A stretch of 64,000 nucleotides of DNA from Ophiura sarsii (Eukaryota > Echinodermata > Ophiuroidea > Amphilepidida > Ophiuridae), in assembly GCA_035610835.1 (NCBI GenBank), contig CM069442.1, forward strand, positions 33,272,452-33,336,451, read 5' to 3'. Below, in pieces: positions 47,120-59,500 of the stretch (position 1 is its first letter; every line of letters starts with the position of its first letter). A program made the position numbers and the translations under genes. Under the pieces are notes generated by a model. It was not told where the DNA came from and did no database searches. It saw nothing but the letters and a program-made list of their open reading frames with translations.

Positions 47120-48870
47120 CAGTAAAGCTAGTCCAATGAAGAAATTTAAAACGTGTAGTAAAAAGTCATGTTCTCCTTAGTCCACCCCTATTCACTTCCA
47201 CTGGACAGACGTGTGACGCGCCAGCTTGGGGGCGGCGATCGCTTGTTGTGTAGGTATTTGCGGCCAGCGCAGACTGCGCAGTGACGTCATTGTCATAGTA
47301 GGCTAAGTGTTCATAACACTTGGTGATGGTGGCTGGAAATGTTTTATTTCATGGTACCGTACCAAACCTTTTGGGCCCCCCTCTCGATACCTCAATGTCT
47401 TTGACCACACCGTTTTTTCTTCTGAATATACTGAACCCAAAACTTTTTGGCCCCCATTTTTTATTGAACATTTCTCTGACCAGTAAGTTGTCACGGTCAA
47501 GAAACATAGTTATAAGTAGTTATCAAATTATATTATTTTACATAAGACCTTTGATGTGATATTTATGCAGCTATAAACGTTTTTAATGATTTAGTTTCGA
47601 TTCACCAAAATGACGTTGTGAAATTGAATGAAGTAAAACCCTTAAACTTCCCAGAACGGGGTGTGTACACCCCACCTCCACCTCTCCCCCCAAATGATAG
47701 TCAAATGTCGGGAACGCGGCCCTCATGAATGGCCGTACATCATCTCCGTTGGTGTGACAGGTAAAAAATTGATTTAATTTTTTTTTAAAATCCGTTTTCG
47801 CCCATCCCATTCGCTTGATCACGTAACCTCGTACGCATAAATTAACATTGAATATTCGTAAATAATATACAGACTCGGACAAACTGGCGTGAATTAAATT
47901 AACAAATTCACTCTCTCGAAACCCGGTCCCTCTCGCATTCGCGGCGATAGGAATATTCGTATTAACCGGAATTCCATGTCCGGTATTGTCTGGGTGAACC
48001 CGGTACAAATATTCATAGGACGCCACCTATCAATTTAAGATGGTCAGGGAGAGTATATAATGGGAGGGGATATTCGAATCGCAAAACAGAGCCTCCCATA
48101 TAAGGGCACATGGGCGTGAGTACGCGCGATGTGACTTGTAAAAGGAGGGCGCTATCTTGACAACGCCATGATTGACAGCACGAAAGTCCTTATAAGGCAC
48201 ATGAGACGCTTAATGTGAATTAATTTAGACGCGCGATGTGACTCGTAAATCGAGGGCGCTATCACACTGCGGCTTCAATCTCGGCAATGGGAGCTTGTGT
48301 ACAGTGGCACCCGCCTGAGATGGTCAACAAAACAATGGCGGTCAAAACAAAATCGTTACGATTGCAGATTATTTATGTGTTATCCCGTGATTATTGCTTA
48401 AACTGAGGTATATGTTATATTTCATCTGTAAGTTTTAATCATTTTAAAGCTTGATGTGTTGAATTGATAAATATTAGTCCCCATGAATGATAGTTATTAT
48501 TTGTTGTTCAAATTTTAGGAGTTCAGTTTGAAGTTTGTTTACGACGTGAAGTTCAGAATTCGACAGTCCATCGGAAAAGCAGCTGTTGCTACATCCGGGG
48601 CACGATTTGTTTTTTTACTAATCAACAAAATTGCACAGCAATTTTCATTGCTTGTCCCAGTGCATTTCCGTGTGTTATTGTCTTTTGTTATTTATCTGTT
48701 TTAGCGCGTTATTCTCCCTTGTTATTACCTGTTTCACTTCACCACACACCCTGCTTTCCCTACCCTAGTCATTAGTGAACTTACTGAAGTGCCACACTCT
48801 TCATCTTGGCTGCAAGTGCAAGTGCAAACCATATTAGTTATAACTTGTAGTGTGGCAAGGGTGAGGGGGC
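47120..48870. other. No gene confirmed
   Basis: A 147-codon minus-strand frame (48026-47583) has no family match and runs through a poly-T stretch. The words at 47801-47838 (CCCATTCGCTTGATCACGTA and onward) are shared with 8891-8930, so this is partly a dispersed repeat. Confidence 0.35.
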
Positions 48871-48875
48871 TATTA

Positions 48876-50125
48876 GTAACCCAAATGTGACTTGATATTT
48901 GTTTTGAAGGTGTTGATTGTGGGTGCGCTTACAGCTGATTCAGGCAGGTTGTTCCAGTCTTGGATGCTCTTTGGCTGAAAGGTGTATTTTCTGGCGTCTA
49001 CCCTCATATGTTGTTTTTGGAGCTTGTAGGAATGACCTCTGGTTGTTGTTTTATCAGCTAGCTGAAATAGATCTGATGAGTTTATGTTGTCGATGCCATT
49101 GAAGATTCGGTAAACTTGGATTAGGTCTGCTCTCCTTGCTCTGTCCGCTAGGGTCATGAGGTTTAGTTTCTTCCGTCTCTCATCATATGGCATGTGTTTC
49201 AGTTCTGGAATTATTTTTGATATCCTCCGTTGAACTCCCTCCAGCAGTTTTATGTCCTTGGATAGATGTGGCCTCCATACTTGGATACAGTAATCTACAT
49301 GGGGTCTGATGAGAGATTTGTAGAGTAGCATAACAATATCCCGGCTTTTGTATTTGAAAGCTCACAAACGAAAGCTCGCTTGATCATCCCTAGGGTTTGA
49401 TTGGCCTTTTTTGTTGCTTCTGCACATTGTTTGGAAACTTTCAGGTCGTCTTGTAGCCATACTCCAAGATCTTTTTCCTCTTTAGTGTTGTTCAATGCTT
49501 TGCTGTCCATCTGGTATACATGGCGAGGGTTGTTGTGGCCTATGTGCATGACTGAGCATTTAGTGACGTTAAAAGGTCATTTTCCATTTTGTGGACCAGT
49601 CGATAGTTTGTTGAGGTCATCTTGAAGTGCGTCTATGTCTTGGTCTGTTGGTACCGGTCTTGATAGCTTTGTGTCATCTGCGAATTTGCTTATCTTTGAG
49701 TCTATGCCATCTTCTAAGTCGTTCATGAAGACTAGGAAACATAGGGGTCCTAGTACCGATCCTTGCACAACTGAACTTTGGACTAGACTTTCTTCTGATT
49801 TAGCTCCTTGTACTACAACTCTCTGGGTTCTGTCTGCCAGCCATGCTTGGATCCATTTCACTACTTTTCCATCTATTCCATGTGCCCGCAGTTTTTCAAT
49901 GAGTCTTCGGTGAGGAACCTTGTCAAAAGCTTTGACCAGATCTAGTTACATGACATCTACTGGTGTGTCCTCAGCCGTATACTTTGTCAGCATATCCATG
50001 TGGAGTAGTAGATTGGTTGTGCATGATCTTCCTTTCAGGAACCCATGCTGTGTCTCTCTGATGAGTTGATATGTCTCCAGATGGTCAGAGATATGGTCAC
50101 GAATTATTTTTTCAAGAGTCTTGCA
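48876..50125 (-). pseudogene. CR1-like LINE reverse transcriptase, 5'-truncated and frameshifted
   Basis: Reading leftwards: LEKIIRDHISDHLE and ETQHGFLKGRSCTTN (RT fingers); VKAFDKVPHRRLIEKL with an in-frame TAA just before it; KWIQAWLADRTQRV; QGSVLGPLCFLVFMNDL; and the catalytic box KFADDTKLS. After a shift come EKDLGVWLQDDLKVS, then SLIRPHVDYCIQVWRPHL, VQRRISKIIPEL and WNNLPESAVSAPTINTFK to the end. This is the full palm-thumb-C-terminus order of a CR1-type ORF2. At least two frame changes and one stop disable it. The endonuclease part is missing. Confidence 0.92.
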
Positions 50126-50130
50126 GATAT

Positions 50131-51716
50131 AGTCGGCAGTTGAAGTCGGCTGGACGTTGGCTCGACAGTCGGCTGCTCACGCGGCCTACGTCGGGCCGAC
50201 GACGTCCAATGGAGGTTGTGCCGACCTTGGGCTGACTTCCAGCTGACGCCGACCTGCCGACTGCAATGCATCGTCGGCCCGACCATATATAAGCAACGTC
50301 AGGCCGCGGTCCGTTGGACGTACCTCCGACTAATTGCCGACTTCGGGCCGACTTTTTTCCTACGGTTTCAAGCTACGCTAAGCTGGGGTCCGTTGGACGT
50401 ACTTCCGACTTATTGCCGACTTCGGGCCGACTTGTTTCCATTTTGACACATACAAAAAAACGTACACGTATAAATCGACACTATAAATATACTAAAAAAT
50501 CATATTTTCCCATTTTTTTTATTCGGAACAAATCCAGAAAACGACATACTGTCGTCTGCAGTCGCCTGCCGCGTGGAAAGTATTAACAACTATCACAAAA
50601 CTATCACAATATGAGTACAGTTAAATCTCGTTTTTTAACAAACTACCTTGGCTCTTTCCACGCAAATTAATGATATGGATATTTTTGAAACATTGGCCCG
50701 ACCGAGTATCAGAAACTTCAGGCCGTGGTAGTTGGACCATTTACTGAATAATTGCCGACTTTCGGCCAACTTAAGCTATGGTCAGTTGAACCATTCTCAG
50801 ACTTATTGCCGACTTTTGCTATGGTCAGTTGAACCATCTCCGACTAATTGCCAAATGTTCTGCCGTACCGTACCGAAACAAATCTCATCTCTTTTAATTA
50901 TTCCCATCTATTCAGAATCTATTTTGATCCAAAAGAAAACTTGGATGATTCTCAGCTATTCCTCACGATCTGATGACTTGCAATTTTCAATTCCAATGAC
51001 ATCTATATAATAGGTGACCATGCAGATATGCTGAAAAATCACGATGTACAATAAATAACCACGATTTCTGATAAAATAGAATATAACACACCGGAAATCG
51101 TGGGTATCCCATGCAACATCATAAATGCACTTCATGTGTTGAATATATTGTGATGCTGCATTATTTCCCCATCAAATTCTACCATCAAATACTGTCATCT
51201 TCGCTGAATTGACATATAATTCCTTCAATTCATTTAAGAACAACACGCCAGTATCGCTAACGTGTCTACAAAATGGAGACCAACTGCACGTGGTATAAAG
51301 TGAGTGTATGATTTGATACGCGTAATTCGTTAATTTTAATATTTATTCAATCATCAATTTGATCTTAAAATTGTTGCAGATGAAAACAATGATCTAAATC
51401 ATCAGTAATTTATTTATTACAATTATATCTTTCTCAATTATGTAGACGACAAAATTATTACAATTTTGAATTATTGAATATTTGTCTTTACAAAAAGAAA
51501 TATGTATAGCAAGTTAACCTATCGTTGGACGTAGTTCCGACGTCGGCAAAACGTCAGTACCCCGACTAGACTTTCAGTGTTTTTTGCAACGTCCATATGA
51601 CGTCTTAATGTGGACGTCCTTTTCAAACCGTCCAGCCGACTTCAACATAAGGACGCCGACCTTTCCCCGACGTCGACTACCATTCCCCGACGTCGGGCCG
51701 ACTTCAGTGTGCTATC
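50131..51716. mobile_element. GTCGG/CCGAC-rich TIR element
   Basis: TGAAGTCGGC followed by TGGACGT at about 50142 is mirrored by ACGTCGGGCCGACTTCA near 51692-51708. Blocks of ATTGCCGACTTCGGGCCGAC-type words recur at 50330, 50410, 50750 and 50810 and near both ends. No transposase is visible. The left end directly abuts the truncated 5' end of the CR1-like LINE. Confidence 0.6.
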
Positions 51717-51762
51717 AGGGTTTACTCTTATTTATTAATAGCCTAGGCTATAGGCCTATTTT

Positions 51763-51910
51763 ATAGGTAAGTTAATAATTGAATGAACACAACTAAGCAG
51801 CGTATCGCGTACATTGCGTGAAGCGCACACAACCATTCGTGTGATAATTCCGGGCGCGTTTATCTTTGTACTGCGTTCGTGATGTTCATTCAATTATTAA
51901 TTTACCTATA
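51763..51910. mobile_element. 148-bp MITE, ATAGGTAAATTAATAATTG family, copy 1
   Basis: The ends ATAGGTAAGTTAATAATTGA and TCAATTATTAATTTACCTAT are inverted. The core GCGTACATTGCGTGAAGCGC is shared by the copies at 52178 and 52673 and, in part, by 54958. It is also almost a dyad as a whole. Confidence 0.92.
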
Positions 51911-52177
51911 GGTTGGGGCGGACCTACGTCACGCCGGTGAAAACAAATCAAACGCCGGTGAAAACAAAAACAAAAACAACTTGCGCAGATCAATCAATTA
52001 CGCCAACCGCACATTGCGCCTACTGCGGATCAAGTGCGTAACGCTCAGCGTTGAGTGCGTGCATGGAATGTTTTGTTTCTGAAACACTGGTTGCCAAGCA
52101 AATTTGCTTAAAATAACTCAAAGTTCCCGTATGTCCACCCCTTCCTATAATAAAATATCTTGCTTACTCTTATTTAT

Positions 52178-52324
52178 ATAGGTAAATTAATAATTGAACG
52201 AACACAACTAAGCAGCGTATCGCGTACATTGCGTGAAGCGCGCACAACCATTCGTGTGATAATTCCGGGCGCGTTTATCTTTGTACTGCGTTCGTGATGT
52301 TCGTTCAATTATTAATTTACCTAT
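52178..52324. mobile_element. MITE, ATAGGTAAATTAATAATTG family, copy 2
   Basis: Nearly identical to copy 1 over its whole length, 270 bp further on and in the same orientation. Confidence 0.92.
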
Positions 52325-52459
52325 ACTTTAGCATTTTTACATTTTCGAGATATCCTCTTGTAATTGTATCAGTTCTCTGATCCTTGGTGTGTTTTGTTCC
52401 TGATTCCGTTGGATTCATCTTTTTACATTTTATAATCAACATTTGTAAATTGACTTTTT

Positions 52460-52592
52460 TGGCAATATCCTCATATAGGTCTCACATACGGAATAAAGCA
52501 CAAGGCAGCAATTGTTTTGCAAATGATAGCTGCCTTGTTATTCTTTATTCCGTGTGTAGGCCTAAGTCTAAGACCTATTTGAGGATATTGCC
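52460..52592. mobile_element. 133-bp fold-back MITE
   Basis: TGGCAATATCCTCATATAGG is mirrored by the AGACCTATTTGAGGATATTG arm. Inner arms (ACGGAATAAAGCACAAGGCAG and mirror) continue close to the centre. Confidence 0.85.
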
Positions 52593-52672
52593 ACTTTTTT
52601 AATTTTTGTAAAAAAATCATTTTATTCAGTGAATTTTGGGCTACATCACTCCAACTGGGTTGAGTAAATTAC

Positions 52673-52813
52673 CAGGTAAATTACTAATTGAATGAACATA
52701 TTGAAGCAGCGTACATTGCGTGAAGCGCGCACAACCACTAGCGTGATCATTTCGGGCGTGATCATCTTTGTACTGCGTTCGTGATGTTCGTTCAAATTAT
52801 TAATCAACCTATA
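52673..52813. mobile_element. MITE, ATAGGTAAATTAATAATTG family, copy 3
   Basis: A diverged copy sharing GCGTACATTGCGTGAAGCGC and CTTTGTACTGCGTTCGTGAT with copies 1 and 2. Confidence 0.88.
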
Positions 52814-53578
52814 AACAGTGTGTGAGGGTGGCAGGCATTAACTATTTGAGGTTTTGTGACTGAAGTGGCTGGCAATATCACTTTTGAACAGTTTTAAATT
52901 AAAAATTAAGTGCAACTTTCAGCGCAGCATATGCTGCACGTCGTAGTAGAAGTACTCTTTTTTATAAATACTAGGGATACATCGGCAGTCACAGCGAGGC
53001 CAGAAGACATGCGCATTTGTGTCGCCTTTTCTCCGAATCCAAATGGATTCGCGGATCCATCTATGTTACAACACTGTTTTAAAAGCATAATTTGCATCTA
53101 TAGTCTGGACTGATGCTAGATTCAGACAAATTTTCAGTGCAGTTTAGAAATATGATACAGCATGTAAAAAGGTACACTTTAAAGTTCTCTGACAGTAGTG
53201 GACTGTCAGTGAGCTGATTGTATTAATCAGCTAATATATTTACAATGTTCAGGGTTTTGTCTGGTCGGCAGTAACCAGCACTCGGACTGATGAACAACCG
53301 ACACTCAACGGTGAAGCTGCACTTTTTGCCTATATTTGAAAAATGACCTATGAGATCATTGACATGACAATTTAGCCGACACTGACTAAAATCAGTCTAC
53401 TCTAGTGAGAACCTTGAACATTTTACTAAATATTGTTTCATGTCAGTGTGTATATATTTATGATATCGCTTTCACAATGTATTGTATCACACCTTACTTG
53501 ATTAATATCTGTTATCCTTAGGTGTAGTTTTGAAGAACAAATTAGTACAATTAGTGCATCAATTTTCAAGATTCAAGA

Positions 53579-56500
53579 ATGGAGACCGTCAGCACCTTCG
53601 ATTTGCCAGGATCAGAATTCTCTGCCAGTGAATTATTCCGTGAGCGTGGTTTGATTCACACTTCCTCATCACTTGAGGAGCAACGCCCTAAACTGACGAT
53701 TGATGAAGTGCACCAGTTAAGGGAACAAGTGAAGATGCTGCAGAGTGACAGCATGAATGATACTGGTAAGCTTCACATGTAGCAGGCCAGAGAAAAATCA
53801 AATCATTTTTGGGAACTTGGGTGACTTGTGTCCTCATGTAAGAAATTGTCTGTGAAAACTTGGTAATATGGGTGCCCATCTTGAGCAGTGCTAAGTCCCT
53901 ACTGACACTGCACTTATTCAATATCAAATACGGTATTTAAAAAACACACCATTGTAATCAACAAAAAACATTGTATGGATTTTTAAAAACATGTTTAGGC
54001 GATGAAAAACAGGCAGACGAACCTCAGGTAGAGTCGGTGGGTCAGGCTTTTTCTTTCTTATTTTCCCTGAAAAATGACCATAAAAATCCCCAAAACTCTG
54101 TAAACATTTTGCCATTTTTGCACACACAAAAAATATAAAATCCTTTTTGGGAACTTGGGTGACTTGGGTCCTCATGTAAGAAATTGTCTGTGAAAACTTG
54201 GTAATATGGGCGCCCATCTTGAGCAGGTAGTACAAAGTCCCCACTGACACTGCACTTATTCAATATCAGATACGGTATTTAAAAAAACACCATTGTAATC
54301 AACAAAAAACATTGTATGGATTTATAAAAACATGTTTAGTCGATGAAAAACAGGCAAACGAATCTCAAATAGGGTCGGTGGGTCTGGCTTTTTATTTCTT
54401 ATTTTCCCTGAAAAATGACCATAAAAATCCCCAAAACTCTGTAAACATTTTGCAATTTTTGCACACACACACAAAAAGATTTGAGTCAGTATTCATTTGC
54501 ACGTGAAAATCTTGTTCACAGATTTCTAAGAAAATGGGTCGATCAGGCCCGTAATAACAGGGTGTCTTTTTTTGGTCGCTTTAGTTTTCTATGATTCCAG
54601 AGAATAGTTGTGAGATTTTTTGTCATCTTGAGTTCTTTGTGCGGACCTGACTTTTTTTTGTGGGAACGCCTTTACCAGGATACTATAGATTTCATAGATT
54701 TCATAGATTTCATAGGCCTGGCATATTAATCATATTTTACACCACTGCCACTACTCGGTATTCATTCTCAAAATTGAAAGAATGCACTTGAAGAGAAACT
54801 CATTTTCTTCAATTAACCAGACAGCATAAAAGAACATGCTTATAATCTGTAATTTGAATTTGTTGTAGACAAATAACATTTAAAAAACTGCCATCCCTGT
54901 CTAGTAGCAACTGTAATTTAGGGATTTCCTGGTAATTGATCCCTATTTCTGTTGCCACTATAGTCAGATTTATAATTGAACAGACACGTTGAAGCAGCGT
55001 GAAGCGTGCACAACGATAAGCGTGATAATTTGGGGCGCGATCATCTTTGTGCTGCGTGCGTGTTGTTCGATCAATTTTTAGTTAAGCTATAGACAGAGTT
55101 GCCAGTCTGACAAAGCTGCTAGTTTAGCAATGAAATGTAACTTAAACGTGAGTAAACTATTCATTGAATTTACTATTTATTGAATTTGTCCACAACCTAT
55201 AGTCATCGTCAGAATACTTGCACTTTTTTCTGTGACAACTGCGTACAGCGTGAACACGGAAGTGCGTTGTAGAACAGCGTCACAACAGCGTTATCTTTGA
55301 GCAGTTCGACGCGTCGCAGCCCCTGTAATCCGATTGGCCGCGATTGTATCTATGGGTCATGAATGTTCCCGCCCACACGCTCATTAACTAGACGCGTGCA
55401 TTGGCAGTTTTAAATAGTGCTGAAGTGTTCTGAAGGCGACTATATATAATCAAATCCCAGATGTTTAAAGGAAGGGTCCCGCAAGCACAACATTTAGCAT
55501 TGTTTGTTAGAAAAATAATTATCGAGCCGAAATTACGTAATTATACGAGGGGGTATCATAAAGTTTTAGAAATCACCCAAAAGTGAAGGAGCCAGAAACT
55601 TAATTTTGTTATGTGATCTTTCAGACATCTTTACTAAGTCCCTGTGCAAAGTTACACATTTCTCCTACTATTTATTACCTGTCCACAGACCGCCATTGTA
55701 GAGCTCCTCAGATTGACCGTCTTTGATTGGTTCTCAGATTGCCTCAGATTGTGTTATTCCCCAAATAGCAATAAATAGTTTAAAGTTTGGACAGAAGGGG
55801 GTTAAAGGTCATTACAAACAAGCTTGGTGACAATAAAGTTATGGGTAACATGGGGCGTACACAGATTGACCTCTAATGACCCCTACATGATCTTTGACCT
55901 TTTCTGTCAACACTTTAAACTATTTATTGCTGTTTTGGGAATAACACAATCTGAGACAATCTGAGAATCAATCAATGACGGTCAATCTGAGGATCTCTAC
56001 AATGGCGGTCTGTGGACAGGTAATAAATAGTAGGAGAAATGTGTAACTTTGCACAGGGACTTAGTAAAGATGTCTGAAGGATCACATAACAAAATTAAGT
56101 TTCTGGCTCCTTCACTTTTGGGTGATTTCTAAAACTTTTTGATACCCCCTCGTATATAGATCAAAACACCATACTAGTCACAAAAATGAATAAAAACTGC
56201 CATCACTCAACATGCGTTTTTTAACATTCGCGACGATCGAAAGTCCTGGTGTCGATGATATCATGGGTATCGGTGCTCAAATTTGCGCATGTGCATTGTA
56301 TAACTATGACATCATCAACACTGGGACTTTCGATCGCCGCGAATTTAAAAAAATGCATGTTGAGAGATTGCGGTTTTTATTTGTTTTTGTCATAAGTGTT
56401 CCATTTAATTATAAAAGTTGGGCTCGATAATTATTTGTCTAACATATAATGCACACTTTTATGCTTGCGGGACACCTCCTTTAATAACATTCCAGATGAA

Positions 56501-59500
56501 CTTATTCAAAAAACATGCTTATTTAATTGTACTGATTATTTGTATATTTTTTATATTTTGCTGATCTAGATAATACCAACCATCTACGGCGTCACATTAA
56601 TACTTTGGAGAAGGAGAAATTACAGCTGACAACCAACCTTAATGAAGAGGTATGATACATCGATTGATACTTCTGAGGCTGATCGGTTAAAGGTTAACAT
56701 GGTTATGAAAAAATAAATTTCTGATTTTGATATTGATAGGTACCTCACAATGTTGGACAATATCTAGGCTATCTGAAACTGCATTTAAAAAAAATTAAAA
56801 TGCGGTACGTTCGCGGAACAGTCCATTATTGTCCAAGGGGTGAAAACAAGATGCGTCACGGACGGACATTTTAGTTCAAGTTCATCATGCTATATTTTTA
56901 TGTTAATGTAACATTTTCAGAGTTTTGTGATGTAATGTTGATAGCTGACACACTTTTCCATCAAATAAGTAAATATTTGGGGAAAAAGTTTTGGGGAAGT
57001 TATATCGCTAGACTTGCGTTAACATTTTGATGTTTTGCTGTCCGTCCGTGACACAAAAAAAGTTTAAAAGTTTTTTAACTAATTTCAAGGACAAAGTAAA
57101 AAAATAAAACCATAGTGAAGTATCTCCCTTATATGTATTCTTTCCCATGCAGGAGTATTACTTAATTAGGGCAGGCATAAATTAGTTAAATCTTTAATTA
57201 AAAGTTGTCACGGACGGACACAAATTTTGTCACGGACGGACACTGTTAGCTACTGTTCAGTTCTGAGCACACAAGCAAAGCTGAATACCACCCCTCTTAC
57301 CATTAAATGAACTAGTACATACAGGTATGCCCTTTATGCAAATGAGTAGGTTTGCTACAGAAGTGAGCACATGTTATGATGCTCACCAGGTGCACTGTAA
57401 AATTACTTGAAGTCAAATGAAGTCATTTGCTTATTTGCCCATTTGTGAACCCTCAGCAGATCTTCTTTGGTGAATCTGTAGTATTAGCTTGCGCTTGTTA
57501 ACCTTACTGCCTGCACATGCTGAAATAATGCTTGCAAATAAAAGGGGTAGCGTGAGATCAGTTAAAAGACATTGTTTAAAATTGCCCCATATAATAAGTG
57601 TATGTGAAATAAAAGCAAGTAACAGCATTGAAATCAGAAAGTATCATTGGAGATCCTGGTTAGCACACATTTAATTTTAAGCTTTGCACTATCAAAAGTT
57701 GCAGGCTTTTTCTTCATGAAACTTTGAAAAACTCAAAACACGGTTGGATGCCTACATGTATCCATTATCACTAACCTTTAATTACACAATTAATTGAACA
57801 AAAACTTATCAAAGGAGGGTCCAAATTGTTTTAAAAAGTTGTATCACAGCATACAGTCTTTTACACAATTAATCGAACAAAATTTATCAAAGGGTCAAAA
57901 TTGTTTTACAAAGTTGTATCACAGCATACAGTCTATTTATATGATGCAGCAGGTCTATCTCTTGCCATTTATGGTAAGAGGGGCAGGATTCAGTTTGGCA
58001 TTTGTACTCGGAACTGAATAATGTCCATCCGTGACAAAATTTGTGTCTGTCCGTGACAACATTTAATCACTGATTTAACTTATTTATCGACGCCATTGTT
58101 AAGTTTCATTTCTACATGAGAAAGGGAGTACAAGTATATAGGGGAGATAGCTCACTATGTTTTTATTTTTTCTCTCTTTCCTTGAAAAAAGTTGTATAAC
58201 TTTAAAACCTTTTTTGCGTCACGGACGGACACCTCTGCATCAAAAAGTTATCACAAGGGCAGGGTAATTACTTCCCAGAACTTTTTTTCTAAAATATATT
58301 TCTTATTTAATGAATAAATGTGCCATCTATCTTTAATTAAAAAAATTGAAAATGTTTCATTAACATAAAATATGGCAAGGTCAACTATTACTAAGAATGT
58401 CTGTCCATGACGTATCTTGTTTCTACCCCTTGGGCAATAATGGACTGTTCCGAAAACTTTTCCGCATTTTTTCTTCTTTTCGAATGCAGTTTGCCAAGAT
58501 ATTGTCCTATATTGTGAGGTACATTTCAATATCAATATCAAAAAGGTTTTTTTTCACACCAATGTGAACCTTGAACTGATCACCCTCTGCTATCAAAGTG
58601 CCAAATTCTGCAACCTTTGAATATAACCATCACACTGGTTTTGGTATCTTGTGATCCTTTTTAATTACTAAGACTGAAAAATGATGACATACAATTTTTC
58701 TTATTATTTTGTAAGTATTTGATACCATTTTGTCATGTAAATAAGTGGCAATTTCAAAGTTCTTCAACATCTGTGTCCGTCCGTGACGCTAACAAATTTC
58801 TGTCTGTGACACAGTTTGTTACAGGTCTACCCTTCTCCTGTAAAAAATAAATTTGTTTTCAAATGCTGTGTATCAAACCATGTATCTCACTTACTATTTG
58901 AACTGGAAAGCTTGAGGAATATGGAATTGTTTAAATAGAAATTAAGAAGAAGTACTAAAGGTCCGGAGAACCCTATTTCTATCTTGTCCGTAGTGTTGGA
59001 AAAAGACTAATATCTTGACTGCTTTTTATTACTAAGACAGAAAATTCATGACTTAACATTTTTCTTACTATTTTGTAAGTATTTTATACAATTTGTTCAT
59101 ACTAAAGTGTAAATAAGTGGCAATTTCAAAGTTTTTTATGTAGTTAACATTTGTGTCCGTCCGTGACGCTCAAAAATGTCCGTCCGTGACAAAGTTTGTT
59201 ACCCTACCCCTGTAAAAAATAAGAAATATTTTCAAATGCTGTGTATCAGATATTCAAACCATGTATCTTACTTACTATTTGACCTGGAAAGCATTGGGGA
59301 ATATGGAGTTGACTAGATAGAAATTAAAAAGAAGCACTAAAAGGTAGAGATCCCTATTTCTATCTAGTCCGTCCGTGACACAAACATTTCCGTCGTTCTA
59401 TTTTTAGTAACAAACCACACCTTATTTTTTTTTTTGTATTTCAATAAAGTTGATGATTCTCTATAACATTAAACATAAAAAGTTGAATAAATGTCAGTAG

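Noticed and set aside
47583..48026. 147-codon minus-strand open frame
   Set aside because: No known motif, it crosses a poly-T stretch, and part of it is a word shared with non-coding DNA at 8891.
54000..54500. Possible extra CCDC171-like exons in the 341-bp duplicated units
   Set aside because: The duplicated frames have no coiled-coil text and contain stops in the phase required.
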